Assembly: GCA_003258405.1 (NCBI GenBank)
Contig: QKPN01000001.1
Coordinates: 773,305 to 837,304, forward strand
DNA length: 64,000 bases
Reading direction: 5' to 3'
Source of the DNA: Rhodobacteraceae bacterium DSL-40
GTDB taxonomy: Bacteria > Pseudomonadota > Alphaproteobacteria > Rhodobacterales > Rhodobacteraceae
Part shown: positions 26,184 through 34,806 of the stretch, piece by piece
Position numbering within the stretch: position 1 is the stretch's first letter
How the letters are laid out: each line of letters opens with the position of its first letter
Position numbers and translations under genes: made by a program
The notes under the pieces: generated by a model
Seen by the model: the letters and a program-made list of their open reading frames with translations, nothing else
The model's database searches: none
Told to the model about the DNA's origin: nothing

Positions 26184-27489
26184 ATACATTACGCTTCTGA
26201 TCGTCGTCTCGCTTCTGGCGCTGATGGCGCTCGGCGTCCCGCTCGGCATTACCACGCTCACCGTCTCGCTCACCACGGCATTGCTCTACTTCGGCGAACG
26301 CGCGGGCTTCTTCATCGTTGCGGCCAACGTCTCCGAAGTGCTGCACAAATACGAGCTCATCGCCGTACCCTTCTTCGTCTTCATGGCGAATGTGCTCGAA
26401 CGATCAGGCATTGCAAAGACCCTCTTCGACTCGATGGCGATCATGGGTGGACGTTTCCGGGGCTCGGTGGCGGTGCAGACCTGCATTGTCGCCGTGGTTC
26501 TTGCGGCGATGTCCGGGATCATGGGTGGCGAGATCGTCATGCTTGGCCTCATCGCGCTGCCGCAGATGCTGCGCCTCGGCTATGACCGCAAGCTCTCGAT
26601 CGGCATCATCTGTGCCGCCGGCGCGCTCGCAACGCTCATCCCGCCCTCGGTCGTACTCATTGTCTACGGGCTCGCCGCACAGGTCTCGATCACCAAGCTC
26701 TTCATGGCCTCCGCCGTGCCCGGACTGATCCTCGCCGCGCTCTTCATCACCTATATCCTCGTCCGGGTCCGGCTCAACCCGGCATTGGCGCCGATCTACG
26801 ACATCCCCGAAACCGGCCTGCCATTCTTGCAGCGCGCACGCTTCCTCAAGGGTGTCATCCTGCCCGCGCTCCTCATCGGCGCCGTGCTCGGGGTGATATA
26901 TTCCGGCATCGCCACCGTGACCGAAGCCGCCGCCATCGGCGCGGTGGGGGCGCTTGTCGTGGCCGGGGTGCGCAAGGAGCTGACCTGGCGGATGACCCGC
27001 GATGCCATGCGCCAGACGGTGCTCACCGTCGGATCGATCATCTGGCTGGTGATCGGTGCGGTCTCGCTCATCGGCATCTACAACCGCATCGGTGGCGGCG
27101 AGTTTCTGCGCGGCGTGCTTACCGATCTCAATATCGCGCCGATCTGGGTGATCGTCGTCATGATGCTGATCGTGATGGTGCTCGGCACCTTCCTCGAATG
27201 GATCGCGATCATCTTCATCACCGTGCCGATCTTCGCGCCCGTCGTGGTGGATCTCGGCTTCGATCCGATCTGGTTCGGCGTGCTCTTCGCGATGAACATC
27301 CAGATCTACTACCTTTCCCCGCCCTTCGGGCCGGCCTGCTTCTTCCTGAAATCGGTCGCCCCCAAGGGCATCGAGCTGCAGGAGATCTTCGCCGCCGTCC
27401 TGCCTTTCATCGCGCTTCAGGCCGTGGGTCTCTTCCTCGTCCTGTTCATCCCGGAGCTCGCGCTCTGGCTGCCCGCCATGCTCGACTGA
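26173..27489 (+). CDS. TRAP transporter large permease, DctM family
   Basis: A 438-residue protein with around a dozen hydrophobic segments, the main transport subunit of the TRAP system. Characteristic stretches are ALGVPLGI near the start, PPSVVLIVYG in the middle and YYLSPPFGPACFFLK near the end. It begins with a GTG at 26173 inside the dctQ end. A small membrane-protein gene and the dehydratase gene follow at once. Confidence 0.93.
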   Translation: MGIEYITLLIVVSLLALMALGVPLGITTLTVSLTTALLYFGERAGFFIVAANVSEVLHKYELIAVPFFVFMANVLERSGIAKTLFDSMAIMGGRFRGSVAVQTCIVAVVLAAMSGIMGGEIVMLGLIALPQMLRLGYDRKLSIGIICAAGALATLIPPSVVLIVYGLAAQVSITKLFMASAVPGLILAALFITYILVRVRLNPALAPIYDIPETGLPFLQRARFLKGVILPALLIGAVLGVIYSGIATVTEAAAIGAVGALVVAGVRKELTWRMTRDAMRQTVLTVGSIIWLVIGAVSLIGIYNRIGGGEFLRGVLTDLNIAPIWVIVVMMLIVMVLGTFLEWIAIIFITVPIFAPVVVDLGFDPIWFGVLFAMNIQIYYLSPPFGPACFFLKSVAPKGIELQEIFAAVLPFIALQAVGLFLVLFIPELALWLPAMLD

Positions 27490-27499
27490 GGAGGGAGCA

Positions 27500-27667
27500 A
27501 TGAAAACGACCGACGAGGACCTTGCCCGTCAGGAAGACGATCTCCCCGCAGCCGCCTTCGCGGCCGAGGAGAAGCGCGACCACCACGATTTCGGCAACTG
27601 GCCGGAAGTCGCAGGCCTTGCCTTCACTCTCTTCGTCACCTGGCTGATCTTCGCATTCACGGGATAG
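27500..27667 (+). CDS. 55-residue single-pass membrane protein
   Basis: A small frame with a good ribosome-binding site (GAGGAGGGAG at 27489-27498) encodes 55 residues, beginning MKTTDEDLARQ. The N-terminal 35 are acidic and polar (EEKRDHHDF), and the C-terminal 20 (from VAGLAFTLFV) form one hydrophobic helix ending at FTG. The gene lies 10 nt after dctM and 4 nt before the dehydratase gene, so it is part of the operon. The family is not recognised. A helper or regulator of the TRAP permease is a reasonable guess but not shown. Confidence 0.75.
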   Translation: MKTTDEDLARQEDDLPAAAFAAEEKRDHHDFGNWPEVAGLAFTLFVTWLIFAFTG

Positions 27668-27671
27668 GACA

Positions 27672-29405
27672 ATGACAAGAAAAGACCCCAGGGACCTGCG
27701 CTCGGCCCGCTGGTTCGCTCCCGACGACCTCCGCGGCTTCGGCCACCGCTCACGCATGATGCAGCTTGGCTACGCGGAGGAGGATTTCCGCGACAAACCG
27801 GTGATCGGCGTCCTCAACACCTGGTCCGAGCTCAATACCTGTCACGCGCATTTCCGCGACCGCGTGCAGGACGTGAAGCGGGGCGTCACACAGGCGGGCG
27901 GTTTCGCCGTCGAGATGCCCTCGCTCTCGGTCGACGAGAGCTTCACCAAGCCCACCTCGATGCTTTACCGCAACATGCTCGCGATGGAGACGGAGGAGAT
28001 GATCCGCTCGCACCCACTCGATGGCGTGGTGCTTATGGGGGGGTGCGACAAGACCACGCCAGGGCTCGTGATGGGTGCGATCTCGGCGGGCGTTCCGATG
28101 ATCTACCTGCCAGCCGGACCGATGCTGCGCGGCAATTACGCGGGCAAGATCCTCGGCTCCGGCTCGGATGCCTGGAGATACTGGGACGAGCGCCGCGCGG
28201 GCAACATCAGCGATGCCGAATGGCTCGGCATCCAGGCTGGCATCGCGCGCTCGGCGGGCACCTGCATGACGATGGGAACCGCCTCGACAATGACCGCGAT
28301 CGCGGATGCGCTCGGCCTCACCCTGCCCGGCGCATCCTCGATCCCGGCGGTGGATTCGAGCCATCAGCGCATGTCGGCCGACTGTGGCCGGCGGATCGTG
28401 GAGATGGTCTGGGAAAAGCTGACGCCCGACCGGATCGTGACCCCGCCCGCGGTGCAGAACGCCGCGGTCGTCGCGATGGCGACCGGCTGTTCGACCAATG
28501 CCGTGGTGCATCTTATCGCCATGGCGCGGCGCGCGGGCGTGAACCTCACCCTCGACGATCTCGACGCACTCGGCCGGGTGACACCGCTCGTTGCCAATAT
28601 CCGCCCCTCCGGCAAGGACTACCTGATGGAGGATTTCTACTACGCCGGCGGCCTTCGCGCCCTGATGAAGCAGCTCGGGGATCGGCTCGACGGCTCGGTG
28701 CTGACGGTGACCGGCAGGACGATGTCCGAAAATCTCCATGGTGCGCAGGTCTACAATGACGATGTGATCCGGCCGCTCTCCAACCCGGTCTATGCCGAGG
28801 GCTCGCTCGCGGTGCTGCGCGGCAATCTCTGCCCCGACGGCGCAGTCATCAAGCCCGCCGCCTGCGACGTGAAGTTCCATGTCCACGAGGGCCCCGCCCT
28901 CGTCTTCGACAGCTATCCAGAGATGAAGCAGGCCGTCGACGACGAGGATCTCGCAATCACCCCCGACACGGTGATGGTGCTCCGCAACGCAGGCCCGCAG
29001 GGCGGCCCCGGCTTCCCCGAATGGGGCATGCTACCGATCCCCAAGGCACTCATCAAGCAGGGCCATCGCGACATGCTGCGCATCTCGGATGCCCGCATGT
29101 CCGGCACGTCCTACGGCGCCTGCGTCCTGCATGTCGCACCTGAAGCCTATGTCGGCGGCCCGCTCGCGCTTCTCCGGACCGGCGACACCGTGCGGCTCGA
29201 TCTGCCCAACCGGCGGCTCGACATGCTCGTTGACGAGGCCGAGATCGAGCGGCGCCGCGCCGCCTGGACACCGCCGCCGGCGCGGTTCAAGCGCGGCTGG
29301 GGCTGGATGTTCTCCCGCCACGTGACGCAGGCCGATCAGGGCTGCGACTTCGATTTCCTGCAATCCGACTTCGGCCGAGCCGCCGGCGAACCCGACATCT
29401 TCTGA
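27672..29405 (+). CDS. IlvD/Edd-family sugar-acid dehydratase
   Basis: A 577-residue iron-sulfur dehydratase. Cluster cysteines are visible in LNTCHAHF, GGCDKTTPG and AGTCMTMGTAST. The length and motifs fit the branch containing L-arabinonate, D-xylonate and D-galactonate dehydratases better than dihydroxyacid dehydratase of branched-chain amino-acid synthesis. The likely reaction is loss of water from an aldonate to give a 2-keto-3-deoxy sugar acid. Context supports this: TRAP import upstream and a semialdehyde dehydrogenase downstream. The exact sugar acid cannot be told from sequence. Confidence 0.88.
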   Translation: MTRKDPRDLRSARWFAPDDLRGFGHRSRMMQLGYAEEDFRDKPVIGVLNTWSELNTCHAHFRDRVQDVKRGVTQAGGFAVEMPSLSVDESFTKPTSMLYRNMLAMETEEMIRSHPLDGVVLMGGCDKTTPGLVMGAISAGVPMIYLPAGPMLRGNYAGKILGSGSDAWRYWDERRAGNISDAEWLGIQAGIARSAGTCMTMGTASTMTAIADALGLTLPGASSIPAVDSSHQRMSADCGRRIVEMVWEKLTPDRIVTPPAVQNAAVVAMATGCSTNAVVHLIAMARRAGVNLTLDDLDALGRVTPLVANIRPSGKDYLMEDFYYAGGLRALMKQLGDRLDGSVLTVTGRTMSENLHGAQVYNDDVIRPLSNPVYAEGSLAVLRGNLCPDGAVIKPAACDVKFHVHEGPALVFDSYPEMKQAVDDEDLAITPDTVMVLRNAGPQGGPGFPEWGMLPIPKALIKQGHRDMLRISDARMSGTSYGACVLHVAPEAYVGGPLALLRTGDTVRLDLPNRRLDMLVDEAEIERRRAAWTPPPARFKRGWGWMFSRHVTQADQGCDFDFLQSDFGRAAGEPDIF

Positions 29406-29414
29406 GGGCCAGAC

Positions 29415-30140
29415 ATGACCGACTACATCCTTTCCGAAGCGACCCGCGCCAAGCTCAAGAAGGTCTCCACCGCCTCAATCGCGACGGCGCTCTTCAAGCG
29501 CGGCCTGCGCAACCAGTTCATCCAGGGCGTCGTGCCGGTCGCGCCGAAGGAGGAGGTTATGGTCGGTCAGGCCTTCACTCTGCGCTACATCCCCGCGCGC
29601 GAGGATCGTAATCCGATCACCGCCTTCCGCAGCCCCGACCACCCGCAGCGGGTTGCCATCGAGACCTGCCCACCGGGCTGGGTCCTGGTGATGGATGGCC
29701 GGAAGGACGCGCGGGCGGCCACCGCGGGCTCGATCCTCATCACCCGGCTCGCGATCCGCGGCGCCGCAGGCGTGGTGACGGATGGCGGCATGCGTGACGC
29801 CGCAGGCATTGCCGAACTCGACATGCCGGCCTATTTTGCCAAACCGTCCGCGCCCACGAACCTCACCCATCACGAGGCACTCGACATCAACGTGCCCGTC
29901 TCCTGCGGTGATGCGCCGGTCTTTCCGGGAGACGTCATGGTCGGCGACCGCGACGGCGTGATGGTGATCCCCGCGCATCTCGCCGACGAAATCGCCGAGG
30001 AATGCACCGGGATGGAAAGCTACGAGGATTTCGTGCTTAAGGAAGTGCAGGGGGGTGCCGGGATCATCGGGCTCTATCCCTGCACGAAGGACGAGAATCA
30101 GAAAAAGTACGAGGCCTGGCGAACTGAAAACAGCCGCTGA
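29415..30140 (+). CDS. RraA-like protein
   Basis: A 241-residue member of the RraA/HMG-aldolase superfamily, with GGMRDAAGIAELDMPAYF and a late GDVMVGDRDGVMVIP. Family members include 4-hydroxy-4-methyl-2-oxoglutarate aldolases, oxaloacetate decarboxylases and the RNase E inhibitor. It lies between an aldonate dehydratase and a 2-oxoglutarate-semialdehyde dehydrogenase. In the known non-phosphorylative pentose route, that position needs a 2-keto-3-deoxy-pentonate dehydratase, usually of the DHDPS family. It may fill that step or an aldol cleavage; this is inference. Its own start follows the previous stop by 9 nt. Confidence 0.85.
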   Translation: MTDYILSEATRAKLKKVSTASIATALFKRGLRNQFIQGVVPVAPKEEVMVGQAFTLRYIPAREDRNPITAFRSPDHPQRVAIETCPPGWVLVMDGRKDARAATAGSILITRLAIRGAAGVVTDGGMRDAAGIAELDMPAYFAKPSAPTNLTHHEALDINVPVSCGDAPVFPGDVMVGDRDGVMVIPAHLADEIAEECTGMESYEDFVLKEVQGGAGIIGLYPCTKDENQKKYEAWRTENSR

Positions 30141-30164
30141 GCCCCTACGGCAAAAGGAAAAGAG

Positions 30165-31676
30165 ATGATTTTCACCCCTCATGGCAAGCATCTGATCGCC
30201 GGAGACTGGGTCGCAAGCGCGGAGACCTTCCGCTCACAGCCGGCCCAAGGCACCGCGCACGACTTCTCCAGCGGCACCGTCGATCAGGTGAACGCCGCCT
30301 GCGAAGCCGCCGAAGACGCCTTCTGGACCTTCGGTTATTCGACCCGCGCGGAGCGGGCTACTTTCCTCGATGCCATCGCAGAGGAAATCGAGGCCCGTGC
30401 CGACGCCATCACGGCGATCGGCAGTTCCGAGACCGGGTTGCCGGAGGCGCGGCTGCAGGGCGAGCGCGGCCGGACCGTCGGCCAGCTTCGTCTCTTCGCC
30501 TCGCATATCCGGGATGGCGCCTATCTCGACCGGCGGCATGACGCGGCGCTGCCCGACCGGCAGCCCCTGCCCCGGCCGGATCTGCGGCTGATGCAGCGCC
30601 CGATCGGACCGGTCGTCGTCTTCGGCGCATCGAACTTCCCGCTCGCCTTCTCGGTTGCCGGCGGCGACACCGCCTCGGCCTTCGCAGCCGGCTGCCCGGT
30701 GGTGGTCCGAGGCCATGCCGCCCACCCCGGCACCGGCGAGATCGCCGCCGAAGCCATCCACGCCGCGGTGAAACGCTGCGGGCTGCATCCGGGCACGTTC
30801 TCCTTCATTCAGGGCGGCGGCAATGCCGTCGGGGCGGCGCTGGTGCAGCACCCGCTCGTGAAGGCGGTGGGCTTCACCGGTTCCCTCGGCGGCGGACGCG
30901 CGCTCTTCGATCTCTGCGCCGCGCGACCCGAGCCGATCCCGTTCTTCGGCGAGCTCGGGTCGGTCAACCCGATGTTCCTGCTGCCCGAGGCGGTCAAAGG
31001 CCGGGGAGTCGATATCGGCAAGGGCTGGGCCGGATCGCTCGCCATGGGCGCTGGCCAGTTCTGCACCAATCCCGGAATCGCCGTCATACTCGAGGACCAG
31101 GCAGAAGCGGTCAGCGAGGCCGCACGCGAGGCACTGTCCGGCGTCGGCACCCAGGTCATGCTGACCGACGGGATCGCAGCCGCCTATCAGGCCGGCACCC
31201 AGCGCTATGGCGAGGCGCCCGGGGTGCGCGAGATCCTGACCTCGACCTGTGACCGCCGCAACGCAGCGCCCTTTCTCTACCTCGTCTCCGGCCGCGACTG
31301 GATCGGCAATCATGTGCTCTCCGAGGAGGTCTTCGGGCCGCTCGGCCTGATCGTGACCGCGGCGGACGCGGACGACATGCTGGCGATCGCCCGGAGCTTC
31401 GCAGGCCAGCTCACCGCGACACTCCATATGGATGCGGGCGATGCGGAGCTTGCACGCCGCCTGCTGCCCATCCTGGAGCGCAAGGCCGGGCGGGTTCTGG
31501 CCAATGCCTTCCCGACCGGCGTCGAGGTCTGCGACTCGATGGTTCACGGCGGCCCCTACCCCGCCTCGACCAATTTCGGCGCGACGTCGGTGGGCACGAT
31601 GGCGATCCGCCGTTTCCTGCGTCCCGTCTGCTACCAGGGCATCCCGGAGGCAATCCTGCCCGAAGACCTGCGCTGA
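30165..31676 (+). CDS. 2-oxoglutarate-semialdehyde (2,5-dioxopentanoate) dehydrogenase-like ALDH
   Basis: A 503-residue aldehyde dehydrogenase. The catalytic Cys is in GQFCTNPG, the general-base Glu is in FFGELGSVNP, and the nucleotide motif is GFTGSLGGGRALFDL. The overall pattern (IAGDW start, VVFGASNFPLAFS, and the end around PTGVEVCDSMVHGGPYP) matches 2,5-dioxopentanoate dehydrogenases. It would convert 2-oxoglutarate semialdehyde to 2-oxoglutarate, the last step of oxidative pentose and hexarate degradation. Last gene of the operon. Confidence 0.9.
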   Translation: MIFTPHGKHLIAGDWVASAETFRSQPAQGTAHDFSSGTVDQVNAACEAAEDAFWTFGYSTRAERATFLDAIAEEIEARADAITAIGSSETGLPEARLQGERGRTVGQLRLFASHIRDGAYLDRRHDAALPDRQPLPRPDLRLMQRPIGPVVVFGASNFPLAFSVAGGDTASAFAAGCPVVVRGHAAHPGTGEIAAEAIHAAVKRCGLHPGTFSFIQGGGNAVGAALVQHPLVKAVGFTGSLGGGRALFDLCAARPEPIPFFGELGSVNPMFLLPEAVKGRGVDIGKGWAGSLAMGAGQFCTNPGIAVILEDQAEAVSEAAREALSGVGTQVMLTDGIAAAYQAGTQRYGEAPGVREILTSTCDRRNAAPFLYLVSGRDWIGNHVLSEEVFGPLGLIVTAADADDMLAIARSFAGQLTATLHMDAGDAELARRLLPILERKAGRVLANAFPTGVEVCDSMVHGGPYPASTNFGATSVGTMAIRRFLRPVCYQGIPEAILPEDLR

Positions 31677-31839
31677 TACCTCCGGCCTCGTGCTGCCAAC
31701 GCGCGGTGCAACACTCGAGCGGGCCGCCTCATCACGAGCGCGGCCTGCCCCGTTTCATCCGAAGGAGCATCCTCCGGAGAAGTGAGCCTCACCGATCGGC
31801 CTGACGCAGATGGCAATTCGTTGTCGTGGCGGAAGAGAC

Positions 31840-31914
31840 TGGCTGGGGCGGCAGGATTCGAACCTGCGAATGACGATACCAAAAACCGTTGCCTTACCAC
31901 TTGGCGACGCCCCA
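31840..31914 (-). tRNA. tRNA-Gln (anticodon TTG)
   Basis: The reverse strand folds as a complete cloverleaf: acceptor TGGGGCG paired with CGCCCCA, D-arm GCCAAGTGGTAAGGC, anticodon loop TTTTGGT with anticodon TTG (reads CAA), T-arm GCAGG-TTCGAAT-CCTGC. The 3' CCA is encoded (31840-31842). 75 nt in all. Confidence 0.95.
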
Positions 31915-31972
31915 AGCGCGTTCCCGTCTTCTATTCAGCCCGGGCGCCGATCTCAAGCGGAATTCGGTAGCT

Positions 31973-32827
31973 TCAGAACGGCTCGAACGGTGTTGCCTTC
32001 GCGAGGCGGTCGAAGGCCATAAGATCCTCGACGAGACGGGCCATCCGATCGAGCGGGATCATGTTCGGGCCATCGGAGGGGGCGCTATCGGGGTCTTCGT
32101 GTGTCTCCATGAAGACGGCGGCGACACCGATCGCGACCGCGGCGCGGGCCATCACCGGGGCAAATTCGCGCTGACCACCGGACGATCCGCCCTGGCCGCC
32201 CGGCTGTTGAACCGAATGAGTCGCGTCCATGACCACCGGCCAGCCGGTCCGGGCCATGATGGGCAGGCTTCGCATGTCGGCGACAAGGGTATTGTAGCCG
32301 AAGGACACTCCGCGCTCGCAGAGCATAATCTTCTCGTTGCCGGTCGAGGCGATCTTGGCCGCGACGTTCACCATATCCCAGGGCGCGAGGAACTGGCCCT
32401 TCTTCACGTTGACCGCAGCCCCGGTTTCGCCCGCGGCGAGAAGGAGGTCGGTCTGGCGGCTGAGGAAGGCCGGGATCTGGAGCACATCCACCACCTCGGC
32501 TGCGGGGGCGCATTGGTCGGGAGCGTGCACATCCGTCAACACAGGGCAGCCGATCCGGGCGCGGACCTCGCCGAGGATACGGAGCCCCTCGGCCATGCCG
32601 AGACCGCGCTTTCCGCCGAGCGAGGTGCGGTTGGCCTTGTCGTAGGACGCCTTGAAGATAAAGCCTGCGCCCGCGTTGGCGCAGATCCCGGCCATTGTTT
32701 CGGCGATCATCAGGGCATGCTCGAGTGTTTCGAGCTGGCAGGGTCCGGCGATCAGCGTGAGGGGAGCCTCGTTCGACAGGCTCAGATCGCCGATGCGGAC
32801 GATCTTCGCGGCTTCAGTGGCGGTCAT
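31973..32827 (-). CDS. kdsA: 3-deoxy-8-phosphooctulonate (KDO-8-P) synthase
   Basis: A 284-residue class I DAHP-superfamily enzyme joining phosphoenolpyruvate and arabinose-5-phosphate for lipopolysaccharide core synthesis. Diagnostic motifs are present: IAGPCQLE, FKASYDKANRTS, TDVHAPDQ, LQIPAFLSRQTDLL and NVKKGQFL. The Asn of the metal-independent type would lie in the N-terminal Cys/Asn position (here PCQLET), so metal dependence is not certain. It ends 59 bp from the tRNA gene. Confidence 0.95.
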   Translation of the reverse strand: MTATEAAKIVRIGDLSLSNEAPLTLIAGPCQLETLEHALMIAETMAGICANAGAGFIFKASYDKANRTSLGGKRGLGMAEGLRILGEVRARIGCPVLTDVHAPDQCAPAAEVVDVLQIPAFLSRQTDLLLAAGETGAAVNVKKGQFLAPWDMVNVAAKIASTGNEKIMLCERGVSFGYNTLVADMRSLPIMARTGWPVVMDATHSVQQPGGQGGSSGGQREFAPVMARAAVAIGVAAVFMETHEDPDSAPSDGPNMIPLDRMARLVEDLMAFDRLAKATPFEPF

Positions 32828-33077
32828 TCTATCCCTCCCTCAGTTCCGGGTTACCAGCGATAGCCCGTGGGCAGGCGAACTGTAAAGCCAAGGCAGACGG
32901 GGAGGATCAGAGGGCAGGTTTTCACGGTAAAGACACGAGCAAAGCGCCGAAATCGGAGACGTTGATCTTCATCTGGCGCGCATCCCGGGCGGATCTCCGA
33001 TGTGAGATCCGGGTATATACAGGCTGGCCCTTCTCCTTCGGGCGCAGCGTAGAGGCAGCCCCTGCACCTCCATCTCC

Positions 33078-33899
33078 TCAGGCCGCGGCGACGAGCCAGT
33101 AGAGACCCGCCACCACCATCAGGAACCCGGAGCCGCGCGCGAATGCATGGCCCATGGGCAGGAGTTTCTCGACGAAGACCAGGGCCGCGATCATCGCCAC
33201 CCAGAGGAGATTCATGACTCCGGCCGTGAAAAGCAGCAGCATCAGCGCCCAGCAGCAGCCAAGGCAATAGAGTCCATGTTGCGCCCCCATGCGGAAAGCG
33301 CCCATCGCGCCGCTCCGCCAGTGGAAGAGGAAGGTCTGGAGCGGCGCACGGCACTGCCGCAGGCAAGCCTCCTTTACCGGTAGCCACTGATAAACCCCGG
33401 CGCCAATCAGCAAGAAACCCGTCATTGCGGCGCTGGCGGAGCGCAGCATCGGCGTGAGGAGACGGAGCTGCTCAAGCCAGGTCTGCAGGACAGCTGCGAG
33501 CGCGCTGAAGGCAACCCAGAGCGCGATGTACCCCGCGGCGAAGGCGAGCGCCGAGGGGACCGGCCCGGCGCGCTCTCTGCGATTTCTCGCGATGCCGAGA
33601 AAGAGCAGAATTGCGGGCGCTGCACTTGGCAGCATCATTCCGACCATCATGACGGACCACATCAGGAAGGTCATGACGAACGGCCCGGCTGCGCTGGCCG
33701 CGGACATTTCGCCGGACGCCATTCCGCCAGGAGCTGTCACGGTCATATCCGGCGCCGGAGCAGAGCTCATCCCCGCCATCTCGCCCATGCGCGCGACATC
33801 GGCGACAAGATAGAGCCAGGCAAGTCCGGTGACGGCGAGAAGGCAGGAGAGGACAACAAGCCTCTCCCGCTCCAGCACGCGGACGATCAGCGCCGTCAT
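33078..33899 (-). CDS. DUF2182 multi-pass membrane protein
   Basis: A 273-residue integral membrane protein with about seven hydrophobic helices, of the DUF2182 (COG5486) group. The N-terminal loop is rich in Met (GEMAGMSS, MASGEMSA), and one helix is WSVMMVGMMLPSAAP. A Cys/His-containing segment (AQHGLYCLGCCW) follows. Both are plausible metal contacts. The ATG at 33899 is chosen because the longer frame upstream lies on top of the DUF1326 gene. DUF1326 precedes it by only 7 bases, and the two gene families often sit together. Function unknown; metal handling is suggested. Confidence 0.8.
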   Translation of the reverse strand: MTALIVRVLERERLVVLSCLLAVTGLAWLYLVADVARMGEMAGMSSAPAPDMTVTAPGGMASGEMSAASAAGPFVMTFLMWSVMMVGMMLPSAAPAILLFLGIARNRRERAGPVPSALAFAAGYIALWVAFSALAAVLQTWLEQLRLLTPMLRSASAAMTGFLLIGAGVYQWLPVKEACLRQCRAPLQTFLFHWRSGAMGAFRMGAQHGLYCLGCCWALMLLLFTAGVMNLLWVAMIAALVFVEKLLPMGHAFARGSGFLMVVAGLYWLVAAA

Positions 33900-33906
33900 C
33901 GCCCGC

Positions 33907-34521
33907 TCACGCCGCCCAGTTGAAGGAGGCGAGATGGCCGTTCCGGGTGCCGGAAACGTCGTCCCAGTCGATCCCGAAAGCATGCATGTGGCTCGTCCTT
34001 GCATGCCCCAGCGCAAGCCGTGACGAAACCGGATGGGTGGTGTTCTCCAGATAGATCGGCTTGCCCTCGTGCACGGCGCTCGGCACGGTTTCAACCGACT
34101 GGCTGACCAGATCGCCAGCACTGACAGAGGCGAACTTGCCGTCGGTCTCGAACACGATCCGCCGCTGCTCGACTCCGGCGAAGGCGCCCACGAGCGGCGC
34201 GAGATTGGCCATCGGCCCGCCGGCCGCGCCCGAGGCGATGCCGGTGATAGCTTCGACCTGCTGGGTGTCGGCACCATCATCGATGATAAGGCCGACCTTG
34301 ATGTTGCCCGCTCCCATGATGCCCGGCGCATGCAGGAGCACGATGAATGACCGGCCGCTCAGATCGACGCCATCCTTTTCACCCTTCTCGACGTGCATCG
34401 CGAGGGCGGCCGTGCAATCCCCTTCGCTGGGTTCCGCCGCCAGATTGGACGTGATGCAGGGGCAGAGGAAATTGCAGTTGCAGGTTTCCACGTAGTTGCC
34501 TTGGATATGCCAAGTTGCCAT
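33907..34521 (-). CDS. DUF1326 protein with a Cys cluster
   Basis: A 204-residue protein. The N-terminus contains YVETCNCNFLCPC, four closely spaced cysteines typical of DUF1326, followed by a beta-rich body. No signal peptide is seen. The pair with DUF2182 is a common unit in proteobacteria. The Cys cluster suggests metal or cluster binding; nothing more specific is known. The start has GGGGGGAATTGAA just ahead, and a low-GC promoter region lies upstream. Confidence 0.8.
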   Translation of the reverse strand: MATWHIQGNYVETCNCNFLCPCITSNLAAEPSEGDCTAALAMHVEKGEKDGVDLSGRSFIVLLHAPGIMGAGNIKVGLIIDDGADTQQVEAITGIASGAAGGPMANLAPLVGAFAGVEQRRIVFETDGKFASVSAGDLVSQSVETVPSAVHEGKPIYLENTTHPVSSRLALGHARTSHMHAFGIDWDDVSGTRNGHLASFNWAA

Positions 34522-34577
34522 TTCAATTCCCCCCGAGTCCTTCTTGGAGAAAATACAATATCATAATTTCCTATTAA

Positions 34578-34602
34578 TTTTGATATGTAACTTAAATCAA
34601 AA
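34578..34602. promoter_or_regulatory. Inverted repeat in a low-GC divergent region
   Basis: TTTTGAT (34578-34584) and ATCAAAA (34596-34602) form a 7-bp perfect inverted repeat with an 11-nt spacer, in a 130-bp stretch (about 34530-34660) that is far more AT-rich than the rest of the window. It lies 57 bp upstream of the DUF1326 start. It could be an operator overlapping the promoter of the DUF1326-DUF2182 unit. The regulator is unknown. Confidence 0.4.
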
Positions 34603-34806
34603 TAACAGGTGAAATTAGACATCAAAACTCATTTAATCATCACAAATGTAGCCATGACATTCGAGAGAAAGTCCAGCGCAGTGACGCCGGGTATGCGTCC
34701 ATGTCCGGGAGAGGTTGAGGCGTTTCTGTTCCAACTCCTTGGATAGCCCCAAAGCCCTTTTCAGTTTGCTTTTCATTCCGAACCGGTTTTGGTCTAGTGA
34801 GGAGCC

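Noticed and set aside
27672..29405. IlvD of branched-chain amino-acid synthesis
   Set aside because: Motifs and operon context (TRAP transporter, semialdehyde dehydrogenase, GntR) fit a sugar-acid dehydratase better.
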